A model generated the notes under the pieces. That model was given only the letters and a program-made list of their open reading frames with translations. It searched no databases and was not told the origin of the DNA. The translations under genes and the position numbers were made by a program. A DNA stretch of 64,000 bases from Deinococcus budaensis (GTDB taxonomy: Bacteria; Deinococcota; Deinococci; Deinococcales; Deinococcaceae): NCBI RefSeq assembly GCF_014201885.1, contig NZ_JACHFN010000001.1, positions 496,001 through 560,000 on the forward strand, given 5' to 3'. This document shows, piece after piece, positions 56,514 to 64,000 of the stretch. Numbering within the stretch: position 1 is the stretch's first letter; each line of letters starts with the position of its first letter.

Positions 56514-57305
56514 CTACTCCTGATCCTTCCCGAGGTCGCTGCCGCGCCGGGTGGCCGCCACGACCGCGCCCATCAGCGCCCCGCGCACGCCCGCCGCCTC
56601 CAGCACCTCCAGTCCGGCGATGGTGGTGCCGCCGGGGCTGGAGACCTCGTCCTTGAGCAGGCCGGGGTGCGCCCGCTGCTGGAGGAGTTCGCCGCTGGCG
56701 ACGAGCAGCTTGGCGGCGAGTTCGTTGGCCAGGGCGCGCGGCAGCCCCATGCGGACGCCCCCGTCGGCCAGCGCCTCGGCGACCACGGCGGCGTAGGCGG
56801 GTCCCGAGGCGCTCATGCCGGTAAAGGCATTGAAGAGGTGCTCGGGGAGGTCGTACACGTCGCCCACCGCGCCGAACAGCGAGTGCGCGAAGGCCAGGTC
56901 GCCCGCCAGTTCCGCCTCGCGCGGGGCCGTGATCGCGGTCTGGCTGCGCCCGATGGTGGCGGCGAGGTTGGGCATCACCCGCACCACGCGCTTGGTGCCC
57001 AGGCGGCGGCCCAGGGTGGCGGTGCTGACGCCCGCCATGGTGCTGATGTACCCGGCATTCTCCTGCGCCAGCCCCTCGCTGATGCCCGGAAACACGCGCG
57101 GCTGCACGCTGACCAGGATGCGCTCGGCGTATCTGAGGTCGGACTCGCCGATCAGGTGGGCGCCGGTGCGCGAGGCGAGGGCGGCCACGCGGGCGGCATT
57201 GGCGTCGAGCAGGCCGATGTCCCCTGCGGGCATCACACCGCGCGCCAGGACACCCTCCAGCAGAGCGAGGCCGAGTTTTCCGACGCCGACGATGGCGAGT
57301 CTCAT
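56514..57305 (-). CDS. proC: Pyrroline-5-carboxylate reductase
   Basis: 263 aa. It reduces P5C to proline with NAD(P)[15 protein letters not shown] is the dinucleotide loop; [12 protein letters not shown] and the C-terminal [20 protein letters not shown] are signature segments. It starts at ATG 57305 with TACACT (57313-57318) at 7 nt. It is divergent from prmA, with the two -10 boxes 56 nt apart. Confidence 0.94.
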   Translation of the reverse strand: MRLAIVGVGKLGLALLEGVLARGVMPAGDIGLLDANAARVAALASRTGAHLIGESDLRYAERILVSVQPRVFPGISEGLAQENAGYISTMAGVSTATLGRRLGTKRVVRVMPNLAATIGRSQTAITAPREAELAGDLAFAHSLFGAVGDVYDLPEHLFNAFTGMSASGPAYAAVVAEALADGGVRMGLPRALANELAAKLLVASGELLQQRAHPGLLKDEVSSPGGTTIAGLEVLEAAGVRGALMGAVVAATRRGSDLGKDQE

Positions 57306-57387
57306 GGGGGAGAGTGTAGCGGGCGGGTGGGCCGTGGCTCGCCTGGAGAGGAGCCGGGAAGCGGCCCCAGGCCCTAGACTCTCCCCC

Positions 57388-58245
<858 letters not shown>

Positions 58246-58255
58246 GGGCCGGACG

Positions 58256-58948
58256 GTGGCTCCTCACCGGGTCCGGGTGGACGCGCTGGCGCCCGAGATG
58301 ACCCTCGGCCCCCGCGAGGCGCGGCACCTGCATGTGCTGAGGCTGCGGGCGGGCGACTCGCTGCGGGTGTTCGACGGGCAGGGGGCGGAAGCGGAGGCGA
58401 CCCTGACCGCGCTGGACGAGGCGCGGGCGCTGCTGACGCTGGGCGAGGCGCTGATGGGCACCGCCGAAACCCCGCAGCCCGTCACGCTGGCGGTCGCGCT
58501 GCTCAAGGGCGACAAGCTCGCGGACGTGGTGCGCGCGGCCACCGAACTCGGCGCGGCGCGTATTCAGCTGCTCGTGACCCGCCACGCCGACGCCCGCGAG
58601 ATCGGGGAGCAAAAGCTCTCGCGCCTGCGCCGGATCGCCCAGGAGGCCAGCAAGCAGTCGCGCCGGGCCGTCACGCCGGAGGTGCTCGCGCCGCTGCCGC
58701 TGGCCGAGTGGCGCTGGGAGGGCCAACTGTTCGTCGCGCAGCCGGGCAGCCGGGAGCGGCTGACCGAGCACCTGAGCTGGCAGGCCCCCGTGACGGTGCT
58801 CAGCGGCCCGGAGGGAGGCCTCTCGGACCCCGAGGTCGCGGCGCTCACGGCGCGGGGAGCGGTCGCGGTCACGCTGGGGCCGCGCATCCTGCGGGCGGAG
58901 ACGGCCCCGCTGGCGCTGCTGGGGGCCATCGTGGCGACCGGGGTCTAG
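58256..58948 (+). CDS. rsmE: 16S rRNA m3U1498 methyltransferase
   Basis: 230 aa SPOUT-class enzyme. The N-terminal PUA-like part has [12 protein letters not shown]; the knot region has [14 protein letters not shown] and [13 protein letters not shown], the RsmE signatures. GTG 58256, 10 nt downstream of prmA and in the common prmA-rsmE order. It would be co-expressed with prmA. Confidence 0.94.
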   Translation: MAPHRVRVDALAPEMTLGPREARHLHVLRLRAGDSLRVFDGQGAEAEATLTALDEARALLTLGEALMGTAETPQPVTLAVALLKGDKLADVVRAATELGAARIQLLVTRHADAREIGEQKLSRLRRIAQEASKQSRRAVTPEVLAPLPLAEWRWEGQLFVAQPGSRERLTEHLSWQAPVTVLSGPEGGLSDPEVAALTARGAVAVTLGPRILRAETAPLALLGAIVATGV

Positions 58949-58994
58949 CGGTCCACCGCGCCCGGCGCTCACCCGGCCTTCTTACAATGCGGGC

Positions 58995-59384
58995 ATGGTC
59001 CGGCCCTCCCCCACCCTGCGCCCGCTGCTGCTGGCGGGCCTGCTGCTGCCCCTGCTGGTGGGCTGCCGCTACACCTATCTCCCGCTGATTCCGGCGCCCG
59101 CCGAGGTCGCGCTGCCCACCCGCGTGACGAGCGCGGCCCTGACCCGCGAGGGCGGCGCCCTGGTGCTGCGGGCGCGGGTGGAGGGCCGCTTCGAGCCGGG
59201 CTACCTCAGCGTGGCGTGGTTCGACAGCGGGCGCGAGCTGGGGCGCGACAGCGTGTACCTCGACGCGGCGCAGCGCGAGGCGACCTTCCGGCTGGAGGCG
59301 CCGGAGGCGGGGGCCTACCGCGCGGTGCTGGCCTTCGGGGGCAACGTGCTGCGGCAGGTCGAGCTGTACGAGGTCGAGCCGTGA
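58995..59384 (+). CDS. Small lipoprotein of unknown function
   Basis: 129 aa with the lipobox LVGC (Cys24). The mature part is one beta-rich domain ([20 protein letters not shown] ... [16 protein letters not shown]) resembling an Ig-like or FxLYD-type fold. It is leaderless, with TACAAT (58983-58988) 6 nt upstream. Its TGA overlaps the GTG of the next gene (GTGA). Confidence 0.7.
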   Translation: MVRPSPTLRPLLLAGLLLPLLVGCRYTYLPLIPAPAEVALPTRVTSAALTREGGALVLRARVEGRFEPGYLSVAWFDSGRELGRDSVYLDAAQREATFRLEAPEAGAYRAVLAFGGNVLRQVELYEVEP

Positions 59385-59812
59385 CGGGCGCGGAGATGAC
59401 GGGCGTGGTGGAGTGGACGCGCGGCACCGTGGAGCGCTTCGTCTGGCGCGGCAGCAGGGCGGAGGGCGAGGTCCTCCCCTACCGTCAGGAACCCTGGGCC
59501 GCCCCGGTGAACTACGGCTGCCTGCCGGGCACCCGCAACCCCGCCGACGGCAGCGAGGTGGACGCCGTGTGGCTGGGGGAGGCGCTGGCGGTGGGTACCC
59601 ACGTTCGCGCCGTTCCCGCCGGGCTGCTGCGGCTGACCGACGGCGACCACAAGGTGATCTTCGGTGATCTGGAGGAACACCACGGGGGCGACCTGCTCGC
59701 CTTGCTGGCGTGGTTCGCCCCCGAGCGCGGCGCGGAACTGCTCGGCCCGCAGGAGGCGGCAGCTTGGCTCGCGTCGCTGGACAACACGGAAGACAGGGCG
59801 CCGGACCGCTGA
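59381..59812 (+). CDS. Family I inorganic pyrophosphatase-like protein
   Basis: 143 aa, shorter than a usual ~175-aa PPase. [21 protein letters not shown] echoes the PPase core (Y-P-V-N-Y-G-x-x-P-G-T). The metal motif normally D-x-D-x-x-D reads DGSEVD, so the middle Asp is replaced by Ser, though GDHKVIF is kept. It may be a degenerate or differently specific homologue. GTG 59381 overlaps the lipoprotein stop; ATG 59396 is an alternative start. Confidence 0.68.
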   Translation: MTGAEMTGVVEWTRGTVERFVWRGSRAEGEVLPYRQEPWAAPVNYGCLPGTRNPADGSEVDAVWLGEALAVGTHVRAVPAGLLRLTDGDHKVIFGDLEEHHGGDLLALLAWFAPERGAELLGPQEAAAWLASLDNTEDRAPDR

Positions 59813-59855
59813 GCGGGCCAGCGCCTGTGCGCTGCGGGTCCCTGTCTTTCCTCCC

Positions 59856-60547
59856 CTACCGCTCGGCCGGGGCCGACTCGCGCGCGCGGTAGAGCTTGGC
59901 GGGGCGCCCACCCTGACCGTACTGGTGGTCCAGGCTGGCGCGGCCCGTCCGGACGAGGTGTTCAAGGTAGCGCCAGGCCGTGACCCTCGAGAGCTGCGCG
60001 CGGTCCCCGACCTCCTCGGCGCTGAGGGCGGCAGCGGCAGCGTCCAGCACGCCTGCCACCCGTTCGAGGGTATGCGGATCGATGCCGCGCGGCAGCGGTT
60101 CGGGCGCCCCCCCGCTGACCCCCAGCAGGCGGTCGAGCTGCGACTGGCCGAGTGGGCCGCGCCCCCCCGCGAGCGGCGTGCGGCGGGCGCGGTGCCGGGC
60201 GACCACTTCGGCCAGCCGGGCGCCGGTAAAGGGCTTGATCAGGTAGTCGAAGGCCCCCTGCGCCAGCGCGGTGCGGACGCTGGCCTCGTCGTCGGCGGCG
60301 GTGATCAGCGCCACGTCGGTCGTGCGGCCCTGCGCGCGCCAGTGCCGCAGCAGCCCCAGGCCGCTTCCGTCAGGCAGATGCACGTCGAGCAGGATCAGGT
60401 CAGGCTCCAGGGCCTGCGCCAACGCGTCCGCCTGCGCGAGCGTGGCGGCGCTGCCCACCACATGCACGCCCTCGTCACGTTCCAGCAGGTCGCGGTTGAC
60501 CCGCGCGACCCGCAGGTCGTCCTCGACCAGCAGCACCCGCACGCGGC

Positions 60548-60551
<4 letters not shown>
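59856..60551 (-). CDS. CitB/DcuR-type response regulator
   Basis: 231 aa. The receiver domain has Asp11-Asp12 and the phospho-acceptor Asp56 ([11 protein letters not shown]) with the lysine in YLIKPF. The C-terminal winged-helix region ([25 protein letters not shown]) matches DpiA/CitB/DcuR regulators of di- and tricarboxylate use. The ATG overlaps the kinase stop (ATGA). Its likely target is the divergent tctCBA promoter with tandem repeats at 62220-62253. Confidence 0.9.
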
Positions 60552-62167
<1,616 letters not shown>

Positions 62168-62219
62168 AGCCGTGTCCCCCGCATTCTAGGCCGGGACCGG
62201 GCGGCCCTCTCCCCTTGCG

Positions 62220-62253
62220 TGCATTGCGTTCACGGTCGTGCATTCCGGTCACG
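62220..62253 (+). promoter_or_regulatory. Tandem 15-bp direct repeats, putative response-regulator site
   Basis: TGCATTGCGTTCACG (62220-62234) and TGCATTCCGGTCACG (62239-62253) match at 13 of 15 positions with a 19-bp period. They lie about 30 bp before a likely -35 (62283), the place for an activator site. Confidence 0.65.
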
Positions 62254-62282
62254 AAAAAAGGCGTGTGGCACGCTGGAAAACC

Positions 62283-62311
62283 TTGCGCGGGCCAGCAACG
62301 GGGAGTACCGT
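62283..62311 (+). promoter_or_regulatory. tctC promoter
   Basis: TTGCGC (62283-62288) and TACCGT (62306-62311) are separated by 17 bp. The -35 is weak, as expected for an activator-dependent promoter. A ~60-nt leader with GGAGGACC precedes tctC. Confidence 0.5.
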
Positions 62312-62378
62312 GAAGAGGCTCTTACAGCTCAGAAATGTGCGCGGCGGCCGCGACGGACCCGCACTCCCCGGAGGACCC

Positions 62379-63326
62379 ATGAAACAAGTGCTGTCGTTGG
62401 CCCTGCTGCTCTCCCTCGCTCCCCTGACTGTTGCCCAGAACCTTTCGGGGCTGCGGATCATGGCCCCGGCCAGCCCCGGCGGCGGCTGGGACCAGACCTC
62501 GCGCGCCATCCAGACGGTGCTGCAAAGCGAGGGCATCGTGCGGCCCGTGCAGGTCTACAACGTGCCGGGCGCAGGCGGCACCATCGGCCTGGCGCAGCTG
62601 TACAACGCCCGGGGCGAGGACAAGCTGCTGATGACCATGGGTCTGGTGATGGTCGGCGCGGTGCAGACCAACGCCAGCAAGGTGGACCTCTCGCGCGTCA
62701 CGCCCATCGCCCGGCTGACCGGCGAGTACGAGGTCGTGGTCGTGCCTGCCGCCAGCCCCTACAAGACCATGAAGGACCTGACGGCGGCCTGGAAAGCCAA
62801 CCCCGGCGGGGTCGCCTTCGCGGGCGGCAGCGCGGGCGGCACCGACCACATGCTGGTGGGGCTGCTGGCGCAGGCGGCGGGCGTGGACCCCAGGAAGATG
62901 AACTACGTGCCCTTCAGCGGCGGCGGCGAGACGCTGGCGGCCCTGCTGGGCAACCAAGTCGCGGCGGGCGTGGCCGGGTACGGCGAGTTCGAGGCGCAGA
63001 TCAAGGCGGGCAAACTGCGGCTGCTGGGCATCTCCTCGGCGAGGCGCCAGCCCGGCATCGCTGCGCCCACCTTCAAGGAGCAGGGCCTGAACGTGGAACT
63101 CGCCAACTGGCGCGGCATCGTGGCGCCTCCCGGCATCAGCGCGAGCGAAAAGGCCGCCCTGGTCGCCGCGATGGACAAGTTGCACGCCAGCAAGGAATGG
63201 AAGGACACCCTCAAGACCCGCAACTGGACCGACCTGTACCTCAGCGGCAGCCGGTTCGACGTGTTCCTCAAGTTGGAGCAGAGCCGCACGCGGGCGATCC
63301 TGAAAGACATCGGCCTCGTCAAGTAG
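62379..63326 (+). CDS. tctC: Tripartite tricarboxylate transporter substrate-binding protein TctC
   Basis: 315 aa. A 19-residue signal peptide (ending TVAQ) precedes a Bug/TctC-type binding protein: [35 protein letters not shown] and [14 protein letters not shown] are the usual ligand loops. It delivers a carboxylate to TctAB from outside the membrane. ATG 62379 has GGAGG 7 nt upstream. It is first gene of tctCBA, divergent from its two-component system. Confidence 0.93.
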   Translation: MKQVLSLALLLSLAPLTVAQNLSGLRIMAPASPGGGWDQTSRAIQTVLQSEGIVRPVQVYNVPGAGGTIGLAQLYNARGEDKLLMTMGLVMVGAVQTNASKVDLSRVTPIARLTGEYEVVVVPAASPYKTMKDLTAAWKANPGGVAFAGGSAGGTDHMLVGLLAQAAGVDPRKMNYVPFSGGGETLAALLGNQVAAGVAGYGEFEAQIKAGKLRLLGISSARRQPGIAAPTFKEQGLNVELANWRGIVAPPGISASEKAALVAAMDKLHASKEWKDTLKTRNWTDLYLSGSRFDVFLKLEQSRTRAILKDIGLVK

Positions 63327-63338
63327 GCCCGGAGCGGT

Positions 63339-63372
63339 GGGGCGGCGCAGGAAGGCCGCCCCGCTTCTGTTT
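63339..63372 (+). terminator. Attenuator-like hairpin between tctC and tctB
   Basis: GGGGCGGC (63339-63346) pairs with GCCGCCCC (63355-63362), then GCTTCTGTTT. Partial termination here would give an excess of the binding protein over the membrane subunits. Confidence 0.6.
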
Positions 63373-63400
63373 GTTCGTCTTCCCCGCAAGGAGTTCTGCC

Positions 63401-63928
63401 ATGCCTGCTGATCCATCTCTTTCCTCCTCTCCAGCTCCAGCCCAGCAGCGCGGCGTCAGTCTGCCCGACCTGCTCGTCGCGCTGGGCGTCACCTCGCTGG
63501 GCGCGGCGCTGCTCCTGGGCAGCTTCCAGATTCCCTTCGGCATCAACGCGGTGGTCGGCCCCCGCGTCTTCCCGCTGATCGTGGGGGGCGGCCTGACCGC
63601 ACTGGGGGCGCTGCTCACCCTGGGCGTGCTGCGCGGCGACCGGGCCGAACCCGCCGCCGAGGAGGACGCCGACCCGGACGCGCCTGTCAACCTCGCGGCG
63701 CCGGGCGTGATCCTGGGCGGCTTTTTGCTGGGCGCCCTGTTGCTGCCCAGCCTGGGCTTCGTGCTGGGCACCGCGATCATGTACGTCAGCGTGGCCTTCG
63801 CGCTGGGCGAGCGGCGCTGGGGGCTGCTGCTGGGCGTGGCCCTGGGGCTGGCCGTCCTCACCTACGAGGTCTTCACGCGCGGGCTGGGCCTGACCCTGCC
63901 GCCGGGCGTCTTGAGAGGCGTGCTCTAG
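63401..63928 (+). CDS. tctB: Tripartite tricarboxylate transporter small membrane protein TctB
   Basis: 175 aa with four predicted membrane segments and an acidic loop ([10 protein letters not shown]) in the middle, the usual TctB layout. ATG 63401 has AAGGAG upstream. It starts 75 nt after tctC and ends with a TAG immediately before the tctA ATG. Confidence 0.88.
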   Translation: MPADPSLSSSPAPAQQRGVSLPDLLVALGVTSLGAALLLGSFQIPFGINAVVGPRVFPLIVGGGLTALGALLTLGVLRGDRAEPAAEEDADPDAPVNLAAPGVILGGFLLGALLLPSLGFVLGTAIMYVSVAFALGERRWGLLLGVALGLAVLTYEVFTRGLGLTLPPGVLRGVL

Positions 63929-64000
63929 ATGGAGGCCCTGACCGCCCTGTTCGTGGGCTTCGAGACGGCCCTCACGCCCCTGAACCTGCTGTGGGCACTC
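63929..64000 (+). CDS. tctA: Tripartite tricarboxylate transporter large subunit TctA (partial)
   Basis: Only the first 24 codons are inside the window: MEALTALFVGFETALTPLNL... This matches the hydrophobic N-terminus of TctA permeases and the conserved tctC-B-A order. ATG 63929 directly abuts the tctB stop. Confidence 0.85.
   Translation, partial: MEALTALFVGFETALTPLNLLWAL

Noticed and set aside
62265..62290. TGGCACG...TTGCGC resembling a sigma-54 promoter before tctC
   Set aside because: The spacing between the GG and GC elements is wrong for sigma-54, and Deinococcus is not known to carry it; a sigma-70-like pair with 17-bp spacing fits better.

Overview
This window reads as chromosome from a high-GC Deinococcus. 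The evidence is the pairing of housekeeping genes typical of that genus, a radiation/desiccation-response-type operator in front of gyrA, and very many genes whose start codon lies only 5-10 bases behind a TANNNT -10 box, the leaderless arrangement known from Deinococcus. Coding density is high and there is no phage, transposase, CRISPR array, rRNA or tRNA that I can see. Genes at both edges are cut (an ABC transporter ATPase at the left, tctA at the right).

Layout. 1-7.2 kb: ABC ATPase end, a membrane diguanylate cyclase, secA, tsaD, a methyltransferase behind a structured leader, and a secreted RNase with its barstar inhibitor. 7.2-10 kb: a haem N-demethylase-like protein, uppP and an antibiotic-kinase-like protein. 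10-16.8 kb: the translation/envelope run rpsB-tsf-pyrH-frr-cdsA-dxr-rseP. 16.8-21.4 kb: glycosyltransferase, HIT protein, tyrA, acyltransferase and an exported hydrolase. 21.4-28.3 kb: argS, three BsuPI-like exported proteins, an ankyrin protein, a cell-wall amidase and an unlisted 59-aa membrane microprotein. 28.3-38 kb: a large surface lipoprotein, an MBL hydrolase, a DUF892 protein, trpBA, gluQRS and a cupin. 38-44.6 kb: a PIG-L deacetylase, three overlapping Roadblock proteins, a phosphatase, gyrA and a Crp-family regulator. 44.6-53.4 kb: two FAD/NADPH reductases, a PlsY-like/acyl-ACP-reductase-like fusion, and two exported phospholipase D-like proteins on either side of ispH. 53.4-64 kb: MOSC, GNAT, msrA, TauE, proC, prmA, rsmE, a small lipoprotein, a pyrophosphatase-like protein, and a CitB/CitA-type two-component system divergent from tctCBA.

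Most striking signals. (1) A four-codon upstream ORF encoding Met-Arg-Leu-Arg, with its own Shine-Dalgarno, stops one base before a perfect anti-Shine-Dalgarno stem that masks the ribosome site of a class I methyltransferase (5412-5531). This is the architecture of macrolide-inducible erm attenuators, and MRLR is a known macrolide-arrest peptide, but the gene is not erm. (2) An RDRM-like 17-mer sits just upstream of a gyrA -10 box. (3) A PlsY-like domain is fused to an acyl-ACP-reductase-like domain, a candidate source of fatty aldehyde for the alkylamine-containing Deinococcus phosphoglycolipids. (4) Other signals are abutting palindromes between trpB and gluQRS, tandem 15-bp repeats before tctC, and a leaderless upstream ORF overlapping the ispH start.
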